From a virus: a stretch of DNA of 64,000 nt. How positions within the stretch are numbered: the first letter of the stretch is position 1; each line of letters opens with the position of its first letter. Made by a program: the position numbers and the translations under genes. Location of the stretch: the IMG/VR virus record IMGVR_UViG_3300042503_001430, positions 1 through 64,000 of that record; one strand, written 5' to 3'. Under the pieces are notes generated by a model. That model saw nothing but the letters and a program-made list of their open reading frames with translations, was not told the origin of the DNA and ran no database searches. Shown here piece by piece: positions 24,009-32,863 of this stretch.

Positions 24009-25079
24009 ATGGCTAAAAACAACCCGTTCGCTGATGTATTGAAGGTTCTTGAAAATGAATATGCTGCGGTAGCAGACGAAGGCACATCAGCAGATGTTGT
24101 CGGTTTCATCGACACTGGTTCATATGCACTCAACGCTCTCTACTCTGGTAGTATCTACAAAGGTATGCCAGCAAATAAGATCAGTGCTCTTGCAGGTGAA
24201 GAAGCAACTGGTAAGACGTTCTTTGCACTTGGTATCATCAAGAACTTTCTCGACACGAATGATAAAGCAGTCGCTATCGTGTTTGAGTCTGAGGGTTCAG
24301 TAACAAAAGAAATTCTTCAGTCTCGTGGTGTAGACACGAAGCGTGTACTCATCGTACCTGTAGAGACTATTCAACAGTTCAAGACACAAGCTCTTCGTGT
24401 TGTAGAAAACCATCTCACCACACCAGAAAAAGAACGCAGACCTCTCATGATGTGTCTCGATTCTCTTGGTATGTTATCGACCACAAAAGAGATGGCAGAC
24501 TCTGGTACTGGTAAAGAGGTAAAAGACATGACTCGTACCGCAGAAATTCGTGCTGCGTTTCGTGTACTCACACTCAAGCTCAGTAAAGCTAAGATACCTC
24601 TTCTTGTGACGAACCACGTTTATCAGACGATGGGTATGTTTCCGACAAAAGAAATGGGTGGCGGTGGTGGTTTGAAGTATGCGGCAAACAACATCATCGC
24701 ACTCTCAAAGTCAAAGAACAAAGACTCTGAGGGTAATGTGACTGGTATCTTCATTCGATGTAAGAATCTCAAGTCACGTTTAACCAAAGAGAACACTGAG
24801 ACGAGCGTGATGCTCTCGTATGATAAGGGTCTCGACAGGTACTACGGACTTACCGACCTCGCAATCGAACATGGTATCTTCAAAAAGGTATCTACCAAGA
24901 TTGATGTTGGAGGTGGCAAGCTAGTATTCGAAAAGCAGATCACCAACAACCCAGAGAAGTTCTTCACTGAAGATATTCTCAGACAGATTGATGAAGCAGC
25001 TCAACGTGAGTTTAGCTATGGTACTGGTGGTATCGAGACTGAAGACGTTGTAGAGGAGATGTTGAATGACGCCCACTAG
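24009..25079 (+). CDS. uvsX: UvsX recombinase (RecA-like)
   Basis: 356 residues. Walker A GEEATGKT at 63-70, VFESEGSVTKE (Walker-B-adjacent), LMMCLDSLGML (Walker B) and a GGGGLKYAANN loop typical of UvsX/RecA. It performs strand exchange with UvsY and gp32. It starts 8 bases after the 43B stop behind GGAGA. Confidence 0.95.
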   Translation: MAKNNPFADVLKVLENEYAAVADEGTSADVVGFIDTGSYALNALYSGSIYKGMPANKISALAGEEATGKTFFALGIIKNFLDTNDKAVAIVFESEGSVTKEILQSRGVDTKRVLIVPVETIQQFKTQALRVVENHLTTPEKERRPLMMCLDSLGMLSTTKEMADSGTGKEVKDMTRTAEIRAAFRVLTLKLSKAKIPLLVTNHVYQTMGMFPTKEMGGGGGLKYAANNIIALSKSKNKDSEGNVTGIFIRCKNLKSRLTKENTETSVMLSYDKGLDRYYGLTDLAIEHGIFKKVSTKIDVGGGKLVFEKQITNNPEKFFTEDILRQIDEAAQREFSYGTGGIETEDVVEEMLNDAH

Positions 25080-25416
25080 AGATAAGTACAAGATCGTTTT
25101 TGATCCAAAAGATCCTAAGAAATGGGTTGTGCAGTTGACTACTGCATGTGCCCCTTTCAATGGAATTCTGTACAGCTATGGTGAGTTCTTTGCTAAAGAC
25201 ACAGAGAACGGAATGGAAAATGCAAAGCTGAACTTTCAGACTGACATCATTTACGTACCTGAACATCTTCGTGGAGTTGAATTTCCTGATCATGTAAGTA
25301 AAGAGATGGATAAGTTGCTCGGCGAAATTCTTTTTGATATAATAGAAACTCACACAAACGCAGCTAAAACCGAAGACGGCAAATTGTTTCTTGAGATAGT
25401 AAAAGATGATAAATGA
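25066..25416 (+). CDS. Hypothetical protein between uvsX and gene 41
   Basis: 116 residues, overlapping the ends of both neighbours, so it is translationally coupled. A beta-rich N-terminal half (KYKIVFDPKDPKKWVVQL) precedes a helical C-terminus. No recognised motif. In T4 gene 40 lies upstream of 41, but no similarity to it was seen. Confidence 0.7.
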   Translation: MTPTRDKYKIVFDPKDPKKWVVQLTTACAPFNGILYSYGEFFAKDTENGMENAKLNFQTDIIYVPEHLRGVEFPDHVSKEMDKLLGEILFDIIETHTNAAKTEDGKLFLEIVKDDK

Positions 25417-26824
25417 TCGTATCGAACTCGTGATTCTGAAGAGTCTCATTTTTAACGAGTCTTATTCACGACGAGTATTACCGTTCATTAAGCCAGAGTA
25501 TTTCTCTGACATGGCTGAGAAGCTAGTCTTTGAGAAAGTATCTGAATTCATTCTCAAGTACGATGCTCGACCTAGCAAAGAAGCTCTTCTCATCGCAGTA
25601 TCAAAAGATGACAAGATTGGTAGTGAGCTAGAGAGTAATGTCAAAGACATGATTGTGTCGTTTGAGAATTCTCAAATTGAAGACAAGTGGTTAATTGAGC
25701 AGACTGAAGAGTGGTGTAAAGATCGAGCGATCTACATCGCACTGTTGGGTAGTATCAAGATTGCAGACGACAAGAAGAGTAAGTTCAGTCGTGGTAACAT
25801 ACCCAAGATGTTGACCGATGCTCTTTCAGTTTCGTTTGATCCGAATGTGGGTCACAGCTACCTTGATGACACTGATGCTCGATATGAATCGTACCATCGT
25901 GTTGAAGAGAAGTTTCCGTTTGATTTAGAGTGTATGAATAAGATCACCAAGAATGGTGTTCCTAGAAAAACTCTGAATGTGATTCTCGCAGGTACAGCAG
26001 TTGGTAAGTCTCTTGCACTCTGTCATATGGCTGCGAGCTACTTCATGTCAGGTAAGAATGTTCTGTACATCACCCTTGAAATGGCTGAAGAAAGAATTGC
26101 AGAGCGTATTGATGCTAATCTCTTGAACATCTCTCTCACTGACTTACAGAATATCTCTAAAGATATGTACGACAAGAAGATCGATGCTATCAAGAGCAAG
26201 ACGGTAGGTCGATTGATTGTGAAAGAGTATCCAACAGCGACAGCTACGACGACACATTTTCGTGCACTCTTGAATGAACTTTCTCTCAAGAAGAATTTTG
26301 TACCTGATGTGATCTTTGTTGATTATCTCAACATCGCAGCGTCAGCACGAATCAATAACTCAAACAACATCAACAGCTACACTTACGTCAAGAGTATCGC
26401 AGAAGAGTTTAGAGGTCTTGCGGTTGAGTGTAACGTGCCTATGTGGACTGCAACACAAACCAATCGTGCTGGTTACGTATCGAGCGACATCGGACTTGAA
26501 AACACATCAGAGTCTTTTGGTTTACCTGCTACCGCAGACTTCATGATTGCTCTCTCGACAACAGAAGAGCTTGAACAAATGGGTCAGATATTGGTGAAGC
26601 AGCTCAAGAATCGTTACAATGATGTCAATTCTCTCAAGCGGTTTGTTGTCGGTATCGACCGTTCCAAGATGAAGCTCTTTGATCTTGATGACTCTGCACA
26701 ACAAGAGTTGGTGAACACCGATTTGAAGACTGATGATTCTCCAGTTTTCGATAAGGGTAAGTTTGGAAACGGTATGAAGTCTGAGAAGCGAGACAAAAGT
26801 GGATTCGACGACTTTCAGTTCTAG
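25406..26824 (+). CDS. 41: gp41, replicative DNA helicase (DnaB-like)
   Basis: 472 residues (T4 gp41 is 475). RecA-fold helicase with Walker A GTAVGKS at 196-202, LYITLEMAEERIAERI (H1a region, partial), Walker B VIFVDYLNIAAS and ATQTNRAGY. The C-terminal tail is acidic with a FDDFQF end. It unwinds the fork with primase gp61 and is loaded by gp59, both encoded in this window. Confidence 0.95.
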   Translation: MINDRIELVILKSLIFNESYSRRVLPFIKPEYFSDMAEKLVFEKVSEFILKYDARPSKEALLIAVSKDDKIGSELESNVKDMIVSFENSQIEDKWLIEQTEEWCKDRAIYIALLGSIKIADDKKSKFSRGNIPKMLTDALSVSFDPNVGHSYLDDTDARYESYHRVEEKFPFDLECMNKITKNGVPRKTLNVILAGTAVGKSLALCHMAASYFMSGKNVLYITLEMAEERIAERIDANLLNISLTDLQNISKDMYDKKIDAIKSKTVGRLIVKEYPTATATTTHFRALLNELSLKKNFVPDVIFVDYLNIAASARINNSNNINSYTYVKSIAEEFRGLAVECNVPMWTATQTNRAGYVSSDIGLENTSESFGLPATADFMIALSTTEELEQMGQILVKQLKNRYNDVNSLKRFVVGIDRSKMKLFDLDDSAQQELVNTDLKTDDSPVFDKGKFGNGMKSEKRDKSGFDDFQF

Positions 26825-26833
26825 GTAGTGGTT

Positions 26834-26929
26834 ATGAGTGACAATAACATTGGCCGAGATGAAAAACTTGTTCTGGGTTTAGTAGCATTAGCGTTAGCTC
26901 TCTTAGCTCATTTAATGGCAACCAGTTAG
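26834..26929 (+). CDS. Small single-helix membrane protein
   Basis: 31 residues. A hydrophilic N-terminus (MSDNNIGRDEK) is followed by one hydrophobic helix (LVLGLVALALALLAHLMA). The ATG is 10 bases after the gp41 stop. Short membrane proteins like this are common in T4-like phages. A holin-like role cannot be excluded but is not supported. Confidence 0.5.
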   Translation: MSDNNIGRDEKLVLGLVALALALLAHLMATS

Positions 26930-26930
26930 A

Positions 26931-26938
26931 CATAAATA
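26931..26938 (+). promoter_or_regulatory. T4-type late promoter (CATAAATA)
   Basis: CATAAATA is 34 bases before the first capsid-targeted gene and marks the switch from the replication cluster to late genes. Confidence 0.72.
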
Positions 26939-26964
26939 CTTGGTTGTCTGAGATAATACGACCA

Positions 26965-28179
26965 ATGAAAACATTTAGACAGTACCTTACAGAAGCATCT
27001 GACAAGAACACACACCTCGAACATCTTGAAGATGAAATTTTCAATGGTGGTGTTGCGGGTACAAAACGTGCTCTCAACTTCTTGCGTGGTCTTCGAAATA
27101 TGTTGTCTGGCTCATCGAAATCGTCAGTCAACGTAACTGTCAAATGGGACGGTGCACCAGCGATTGTTTGTGGAACAAATCCAGAAAACGGCAAATTCTT
27201 TGTTGCAACGAAGAGTGCGTTCAACAAAAACCCCAAACTCAACTACACCCATGCTGACATAGACAAGAACCATTCTGGTGGTCTTGCAGATACTTTGAAG
27301 ATTGCTCTCGACAACCTCTCGCAGTTGGGCATACAGGGTATCATACAGGGTGACTTACTATTCACCAAAGGTGCACTAGACAATATCAACTACGATGGTG
27401 AAAAACTCGTCACATTCAAACCTAATGCTATTACGTATGCGGTACCAGCAGACTCAGACTTAGCACGTCACATTCTTGGCGCCAACATGGGTATCGTATT
27501 TCACACAACCTACGTCGGCGCCACAATTCAAGGTCTGAAAGCAAAGTTTGGTGCTGATATTTCGGGTCTTCGTCACACATCTCGTGTATGGGTCACTGAT
27601 GCAAATTTTAGAGACACCTCTGGTGCAGCAACTCTCACCAAAGATGAGTCGGATATGGTGACAGCAATTCTGAGTGAAATTAAAGTGCTGCTTAGTCAAA
27701 TGGACTCTCAGAGTGTTTCTGCGATTGTTTCTGATCCACAGATTGTGGGTTATGTTAAAGCATACATCAACTCTAAGGTGAAGGTTGGTGAGGGCATTTC
27801 AGGTACCAAAAAATATGCTACTGGTCTCGTTACTTTCATAAAAGGTAAGTTTCAATCTGAGATTGATGCTTTGAAGACAGACCGTGGCAAAGAAGGTAAA
27901 ACTCAAAAGTTGAAGAACACCATTCAATTCATCAACACACATAAAGAGCAGTTTATTATCATGTTCATGATTGCTGCACTCATGACAAGTGTGAAGGGAT
28001 TGTTGTTGTCTAAACTCAAGAAGGTCAGCTCGATTGGCACGTTCTTAGAAACATCAGATGGGTTCAAAGTGACTTCACCTGAAGGTTTCGTTGCAGTAGA
28101 TCATATTGGTAACGCAGTAAAACTCGTAGATCGTCTCGAATTCAGTCGAGCGAACTTCACTATGGAAAAGGGTTGGTAG
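26965..28179 (+). CDS. Capsid-targeted protein with ligase-like motifs (DUF6267-type)
   Basis: 404 residues. Residues 1-10 (MKTFRQYLTE) match the T4 capsid-targeting pattern, with a predicted cut after Glu10. At 58-66 the sequence VKWDGAPAI contains KxDG (Lys60, Asp62, Gly63), the nucleotidyl-Lys motif of ATP-dependent ligases. Downstream are FFVATKS (motif III-like), IIQGDLLF near 129 (motif IV-like) and KLVTFKP (motif V-like). The family is a conserved hypothetical in marine T4-like phages. A head-packaged nucleotidyltransferase or ligase is inferred. The alternative upstream ATG at 26944 would hide the tag. Confidence 0.7.
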   Translation: MKTFRQYLTEASDKNTHLEHLEDEIFNGGVAGTKRALNFLRGLRNMLSGSSKSSVNVTVKWDGAPAIVCGTNPENGKFFVATKSAFNKNPKLNYTHADIDKNHSGGLADTLKIALDNLSQLGIQGIIQGDLLFTKGALDNINYDGEKLVTFKPNAITYAVPADSDLARHILGANMGIVFHTTYVGATIQGLKAKFGADISGLRHTSRVWVTDANFRDTSGAATLTKDESDMVTAILSEIKVLLSQMDSQSVSAIVSDPQIVGYVKAYINSKVKVGEGISGTKKYATGLVTFIKGKFQSEIDALKTDRGKEGKTQKLKNTIQFINTHKEQFIIMFMIAALMTSVKGLLLSKLKKVSSIGTFLETSDGFKVTSPEGFVAVDHIGNAVKLVDRLEFSRANFTMEKGW

Positions 28180-28181
28180 TC

Positions 28182-29072
28182 ATGAAATCGTTTAAGCAAT
28201 TCTTAACAGAGTCATTCAGTCAAGATCACATCAACAAGCTCAAAGCTGAGTATGGTACATTACAAAAAATGGACCCAACCTCACCAGCATACAAGAAGCT
28301 CATCGCTCTTCTTGACAACCTACCTCAAGATCACTTGAAGCAACTTGCAGCAGCAGACATCAAGTTCATTTCGCCACTTGCGAAGAATCGAGTTAAAAAG
28401 TCTGTGTCTGAAGAAGAGTCTATCGATGAGCGTTGTTGGGATGGTTACAAGCCAACACCAGGTAAGAAGCCTTACGAGAAAGGTTCTTGCATGAAAGAAG
28501 AAGATGACCTTCAAGAAGAAGCAGAACATGATGGTAAGAAAGTCACATTGAACAAACCATTCAGAACACCAGACGGACCAAAGAAGTTTGCGGTGTATGT
28601 AAAGAACGATAAAGGTAATGTTGTTAAGGTGACGTTTGGTGATCCTAACATGGAGATCAAACGAGACAGTGATGACAGAAGAGCTAACTTTAGAGCACGA
28701 CACAACTGTGATGATCCAGGTCCGAAGTGGAAAGCACGATACTGGTCGTGCAAGATGTGGTCGAATAAGCCGGTATCAAAAATTGCAGAAGAGACTGTTG
28801 ATGCATCTCAAGCGGCGAAGCTCTTCTCTAAGTTTCTCAGAAGTACTGGTGCGCCAGACAAGGTTGCTAAGTTCACATCAACCAAGAAGAATGTCTTCAA
28901 AGGTCAATCAGCAAAGTTTGACTACTACGTAGACATGGAAAAGAGAACCGTAGCATCTCGACAGAGAAACAGTTTCAATGACACCATCTATGTGTGGGAT
29001 GACAAGACACAAAGTGTGAAGATCGCAGAAGCTAAGATATACTTGGGTGAACTTTTGTCATCTAAAAAATAG
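28182..29072 (+). CDS. Capsid-targeted virion protein with a Cys/Trp-rich module
   Basis: 296 residues with the N-terminal tag MKSFKQFLTE. The middle holds ERCWDGYKPTPGKKPYEKGS (a repeat-like module common in phage virion proteins) and a conserved-looking block with RRANFRARHNC ... KARYWSCKMW, where two Cys and one His could bind metal. It is just downstream of the first tagged protein (2-base gap). Probably packaged in the head; activity unknown. Confidence 0.7.
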   Translation: MKSFKQFLTESFSQDHINKLKAEYGTLQKMDPTSPAYKKLIALLDNLPQDHLKQLAAADIKFISPLAKNRVKKSVSEEESIDERCWDGYKPTPGKKPYEKGSCMKEEDDLQEEAEHDGKKVTLNKPFRTPDGPKKFAVYVKNDKGNVVKVTFGDPNMEIKRDSDDRRANFRARHNCDDPGPKWKARYWSCKMWSNKPVSKIAEETVDASQAAKLFSKFLRSTGAPDKVAKFTSTKKNVFKGQSAKFDYYVDMEKRTVASRQRNSFNDTIYVWDDKTQSVKIAEAKIYLGELLSSKK

Positions 29073-29075
29073 TAT

Positions 29076-30059
29076 ATGAAGTCATTTGAGCAGTACATTT
29101 CAGAAGCTAATCCTGTCGTCGATCAAAAAGCACGATCATTAGCTGCACGTGTGTACAACAGAATGATTTCTCGTCTGAGAGAGTGTTTAGCTAAAGGTAC
29201 TATTGGCACATCGTTTGTTTTCTATACCGCAAACGACAATGTTGGGTTCAATCTTGGCAGACTATTGCGAGAGCCCGACTACTTCGATATTACAATTTGG
29301 TTTGGACCAATGACAAACAAGTTTGGTGGCTACTTCAGTCAGCGTGATGACATGGACATCATCCATTTAGCAAAGTTGTTTCCTACATCAGCCAAAAAGA
29401 TCAAACCAAATCAAGATATGAAGAACTGCGAGATTATTCTCGATGCTGTAGATAAACTACAGCATGATGTCAGAGATGTTTTTGTACATGAGTTCATTCA
29501 CCACCTTGATGATACAAGATACAAATCCAATTCGTATAGAGTTAAAGGTACTCTGGACCTCTCTGGTGGTACATACTACAATGAACCAAAAGAACTTAAC
29601 GCTCACACACAAGAGATGATTGCAAACATGGACTTGTGGTTCAAAGATTACTACGTCTCTACAGTCAATGCTCTCAAGAGTCGCATGGTTGTTGAGTTCA
29701 ATCAAGCGAAAGATGAAGAGGGGTATGAGAATGCTCTGTTTATTGCAGGTAAAATTGTTCGTCACTATGCGCTGATTGTTGAATACCTCGACGACACTCG
29801 AAAGGGTATGGAGTCAATCATCGAAAAAATTCCTGGCTCAAAGAGAGACTTCATGAAGCATTTGACGAGTGAGAATAGAAAGAAAGTGCTCGCTCGATTG
29901 TATCAGTACTACACAGAAACCCTCAATAAACGATTTAAGGTGCTCAAAGAATCGCTACTCTCGGTTGTGAAGAGACTCAACAACAAGAATGCAATAGCGT
30001 ACATTCAGAAAGAGGTTCCAGATACGTATAAATCTCTTGTGCAAATGGGGTTGAAATGA
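29076..30059 (+). CDS. Capsid-targeted HExxH zinc metallopeptidase
   Basis: 327 residues. Tag MKSFEQYISE at 1-10. Zinc motif VHEFIHHLDD with HEFIH at 138-142, followed about 30 residues later by NEPKELNAHTQE, which offers Glu or His as third ligand, as in gluzincin-type enzymes. The C-terminal 130 residues are helical. A protease carried inside the head and injected with DNA, like T4 internal proteins, is the inferred role. Possibly it acts on a host target early in infection. The next gene overlaps by ATGA. Confidence 0.75.
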   Translation: MKSFEQYISEANPVVDQKARSLAARVYNRMISRLRECLAKGTIGTSFVFYTANDNVGFNLGRLLREPDYFDITIWFGPMTNKFGGYFSQRDDMDIIHLAKLFPTSAKKIKPNQDMKNCEIILDAVDKLQHDVRDVFVHEFIHHLDDTRYKSNSYRVKGTLDLSGGTYYNEPKELNAHTQEMIANMDLWFKDYYVSTVNALKSRMVVEFNQAKDEEGYENALFIAGKIVRHYALIVEYLDDTRKGMESIIEKIPGSKRDFMKHLTSENRKKVLARLYQYYTETLNKRFKVLKESLLSVVKRLNNKNAIAYIQKEVPDTYKSLVQMGLK

Positions 30060-31069
30060 AAACGCTATCTGAAGTGGTGAAGAAAAAGAGTGCTGTGTTT
30101 GCGTTTGGTAGAATGAATCCACCAACATCTGGTCATGAGAAATTGATCAAGAAAGTTCTCGAAGTTGCAAAGAAGAATAATGCAACCCCGTTCATTTTCG
30201 TATCACACACACAAGACCCAAAAAAGAATCCACTCACCAGTAAGCAAAAGATTAAGTATCTGTCTTTGGGCATGCCTGATGTTGAGAAGTATCTTGTGTA
30301 TGACCCTTCGGTAAAAACGCCGTTTGATGCTCTTGGGTACATTCAGAACAAAGGGTTTACTGATGTGATACTTGTAGCTGGTTCTGATCGTGTCAAAGAG
30401 ATGAAAGATTCTCTAGCTAAGTACATAAACCACCCCGATCCAGAAAAACGATTTACGTTGAATTCTTTTGATGCTGTCAGTGCTGGTGACAGAGATCCAG
30501 ATGCAGATGGTGTTACTGGTATGAGCGCATCAAAAATGAGGGCCGCAGCAGCAAGTAACGATTTCAATCTTTTCAAGAGTGGCGTTCTTTCGCACCTGAG
30601 CGACAGGTTTGCGAAAGCTATGTTCAATGATCTTCGCACAGCCATGCAAATTCACGAGATGGTTGAAGAGGTGAAGACGCTGAAAAATACGTTGAACATT
30701 CCTAGACGTGAGATGCCACAAATCAAGCGAGACCACATTCCTGAGTTTATCAAAGATTTGAAGAAAAGAGGTATCGACATCAGCAACAGATCAATACCTG
30801 TTGACACACTCAAGCCAACACAGAATGAAGTGAACCTCGATAAAGTCAAAGAGAAGTATCAGAAGTTTGTCGATGGTAAAGAGCCAAAACCATTTATTGT
30901 GTCACATGATAATTACATACTAGATGGTCATCACCAACTGTTCGCACTCAAGACACTCGATGGTGATCGTAAGGTTCCATGTTACGTGGTTGGTATTAAG
31001 ATGAAAGACTTGTTGAAGATCGCACATAAGTTTCCTAAGACAACCTATAAAACAATACTCGATAAATAG
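30056..31069 (+). CDS. Nucleotidyltransferase (HIGH-type) fused to a ParB/Srx-like domain
   Basis: 337 residues. N-terminal adenylyl/cytidylyltransferase fold: GRMNPPTSGH at 18-27 (GxxNPxxxGH) and a later MSASKMRAA (ISxxxxR-like). The C-terminal third has VSHDNYILDGHHQLFAL, the ParB/sulfiredoxin DGHHR-like motif. The N-terminus MKTLSEVVKKK looks like a degraded capsid-targeting peptide without the Glu. It is coupled to the metallopeptidase gene through ATGA. It could be an NMN-type adenylyltransferase; substrate not inferable. Confidence 0.75.
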   Translation: MKTLSEVVKKKSAVFAFGRMNPPTSGHEKLIKKVLEVAKKNNATPFIFVSHTQDPKKNPLTSKQKIKYLSLGMPDVEKYLVYDPSVKTPFDALGYIQNKGFTDVILVAGSDRVKEMKDSLAKYINHPDPEKRFTLNSFDAVSAGDRDPDADGVTGMSASKMRAAAASNDFNLFKSGVLSHLSDRFAKAMFNDLRTAMQIHEMVEEVKTLKNTLNIPRREMPQIKRDHIPEFIKDLKKRGIDISNRSIPVDTLKPTQNEVNLDKVKEKYQKFVDGKEPKPFIVSHDNYILDGHHQLFALKTLDGDRKVPCYVVGIKMKDLLKIAHKFPKTTYKTILDK

Positions 31070-31073
31070 ACAT

Positions 31074-31415
31074 ATGAAGACGTTCAAGCACTACATCGCT
31101 GAAGCTGAGAAGAACAGCACTAAGCCAAAGACAAACACCGACAAAGCTCGTGAGCGACAGACACGAGAAAAAGATGAGTTGAAGGTGCGCCAAAATCGTG
31201 AGATGGAAAAAGCACGTGAGCAAGACTTTCGACAAAAAGAAGCTGAGAAGCGTCAAAAAGAACTTCAAAAGAGAGCAGAGCAAAATGCTAAGAAACAAGA
31301 GTCTACTGACCCTTCGGTAGAAGTTGAATCTGAAGTGGATTTTGTTCCTGAGTATCTTGAAGATGGCACATTGGTCTTGGTGAAGAGCTATAAATCCTCA
31401 ACGCCAGGTCAATAA
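31074..31415 (+). CDS. Small charged capsid-targeted internal protein
   Basis: 113 residues. Tag MKTFKHYIAE, then a very charged Lys/Arg/Glu/Gln helical stretch (KARERQTREKDELKV, EKRQKELQKRAEQ) and a short C-terminal beta-like end (YLEDGTLVLVKSYK). Composition and size resemble T4 internal proteins (IPI-IPIII). It likely binds packaged DNA or is injected. Confidence 0.72.
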   Translation: MKTFKHYIAEAEKNSTKPKTNTDKARERQTREKDELKVRQNREMEKAREQDFRQKEAEKRQKELQKRAEQNAKKQESTDPSVEVESEVDFVPEYLEDGTLVLVKSYKSSTPGQ

Positions 31416-31419
31416 TAAA

Positions 31420-31449
31420 TTGACAACATATATGAAATTGATGTAAAAT
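31420..31449 (+). promoter_or_regulatory. Sigma70 promoter
   Basis: TTGACA (31420-31425), 18 bp, TAAAAT (31444-31449). It lies 26 bases before the Thr-rich gene and inside the late cluster, giving that gene its own early expression. Confidence 0.75.
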
Positions 31450-31474
31450 TGTTTTATTTTTGTGGAGTATCACT

Positions 31475-31777
31475 ATGACAACCTCAGACCAAACAACTCA
31501 AGCTACCGAGACCGCAGAGACAACCGAGACGACAGAAACAACTCCTGAAGTTGCGGTATCTTCTCCAACTCTGACAGCAGAACAAGAGATCAATGCTCTT
31601 CGAGCTGCACACCAGTTCTTTTCAAATTTTGATCGAGTTCCTGGATTTGCTGCTAACCAGTGGTCGCAAGCTCTCGACACTATCGCAGTGGTAGCAAACT
31701 CTCTCATCAACAAGACCAACGGCAAGACACCAGACACGACCGACACTAATGCTGCCGACGAGACGGTGACACAATAA
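31475..31777 (+). CDS. Hypothetical Thr-rich small protein
   Basis: 100 residues. The N-terminal 30 residues are a low-complexity Thr/Glu repeat (ETAETTETTETT). A helical core follows (EINALRAAHQFFSNFDRVPG), then a Thr/Asp-rich tail. It has its own sigma70 promoter. Not recognised. Start chosen at ATG 31475 behind GTGGAG. Confidence 0.7.
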   Translation: MTTSDQTTQATETAETTETTETTPEVAVSSPTLTAEQEINALRAAHQFFSNFDRVPGFAANQWSQALDTIAVVANSLINKTNGKTPDTTDTNAADETVTQ

Positions 31778-31782
31778 CTTAT

Positions 31783-31790
31783 GCTAAATA
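31783..31790 (+). promoter_or_regulatory. Possible late promoter (GCTAAATA)
   Basis: GCTAAATA is only 10 bases from the next ATG, so a transcript from it would be almost leaderless. Weak support. Confidence 0.3.
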
Positions 31791-31799
31791 CATGCTTGT

Positions 31800-31985
31800 A
31801 TGCCATTTTACGAGTATTCGTGTAAAAATTGTGGAATCATTGAGGTTCGTCAGAGCATTTCTGACGAACCATTAAAGAAGTGTCCAACCTGCAAAGATAA
31901 GGTTGAGCGTCTTATATCTGTTACTGGTCAGCCACAATTCAAAGGAAAAGGCTTTTACCAAACAGACTATAAGAAGGCTAAGTAA
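31800..31985 (+). CDS. FmdB-family zinc-ribbon protein, first copy
   Basis: 61 residues. MPFYEYSCKNCG and KKCPTCKDKVERL give two CxxC pairs, the FmdB/CxxC-CxxC-SSSS putative regulatory domain. The C-terminus KGKGFYQTDY is also typical for the family. A second FmdB-like gene lies at 53564. The stop overlaps the next start (TAATG). Confidence 0.8.
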   Translation: MPFYEYSCKNCGIIEVRQSISDEPLKKCPTCKDKVERLISVTGQPQFKGKGFYQTDYKKAK

Positions 31986-32854
31986 TGTGCGTTGTTGCTT
32001 GCAAGTATATTGAGAACATCGGATGGGTGCTTGCAAAGAACCGAGACCGCAACTATAAGCCTATCGTTCGCATACGCAAATCATTTCGAGAAAATACCGA
32101 ACGTCTCTATATCTGGGATGAAAAAACCAAGTACACAGAAGGTGTTAATGAATTTGGTGTGGGTATCATCAGCGCAAGCGTTACGGTGAAAGAAGATGAA
32201 GCTGAGGGTGAAAAAGCTTCTAAGAAGACGCCAGATCTTAACAGAAAACCAAGAACTTTCTACTCTCCAGATGGACTTCGCATTCGCACAGCACTCTTCG
32301 AGAAAACTGCTGTTGATGCTGCTCGTGTTCTAATCGAACTCGAAATACCAGGTAACACGATTGTTGCAGACAAAGAGCGATGTTTTCTCATCGAGGGCGG
32401 TTTCATTCGAGAGAATGAGTATGTCTACAAGGTTGTGGAAGTACCAAAAGAGAAGATTGCAGTCAGAACGAATCATGGAATCTTTCTCACCTGGACTGGG
32501 TACAGTCGTGAGGTTCCAGATCAAGTAGAGAAGCGAGAGTCATCTGAGGTTCGATATAAGAAAGCTGTAGCTGGTCTGAAGAAAGCTAAGACCTTCGAAG
32601 AGGTTTTGGAAGCGATGTCACTCGTCGATGATGAGAATCCACAAATGAATCCACTTCGACTTGATGATACTCGAAATTCAATGAGAACAACGGGTCAGAT
32701 CGTCATAGTTCCAAACGAGCACACTCTTCACTATCGAGCCATATGGTGTGAGACCATATTCGATTTGGATAAACTAAATACAGAGAATGAAAAGACGTTC
32801 TTTGAGATTGTTTCCACAAGAAAACTGATTAGCTTTAAGAACTTTGTAAAATAG
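31985..32854 (+). CDS. Ntn-hydrolase (acyltransferase/choloylglycine-hydrolase-like)
   Basis: 289 residues. Cys2 after the initiator Met is the expected N-terminal nucleophile (MCVVACKYIENIGWVLAKN), followed by the NRDR motif. VRTNHGIF in the middle matches the TNHG signature of C45/C59-type N-terminal nucleophile hydrolases. The enzyme would cleave an amide bond after maturation by Met removal. Substrate unknown. Unusual for a phage late cluster. Confidence 0.75.
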   Translation: MCVVACKYIENIGWVLAKNRDRNYKPIVRIRKSFRENTERLYIWDEKTKYTEGVNEFGVGIISASVTVKEDEAEGEKASKKTPDLNRKPRTFYSPDGLRIRTALFEKTAVDAARVLIELEIPGNTIVADKERCFLIEGGFIRENEYVYKVVEVPKEKIAVRTNHGIFLTWTGYSREVPDQVEKRESSEVRYKKAVAGLKKAKTFEEVLEAMSLVDDENPQMNPLRLDDTRNSMRTTGQIVIVPNEHTLHYRAIWCETIFDLDKLNTENEKTFFEIVSTRKLISFKNFVK

Positions 32855-32863
32855 GAACCCGTT

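Noticed and set aside
28182-29072. Prohead protease or scaffold assignment
   Set aside because: The Cys/Trp-rich block occurs in several phage virion proteins, and no protease catalytic motif is visible.
31061-31068. GATAAATA as a late promoter before 31074
   Set aside because: It is formed by the last codons and stop of the preceding gene and is only six bases from the start codon.
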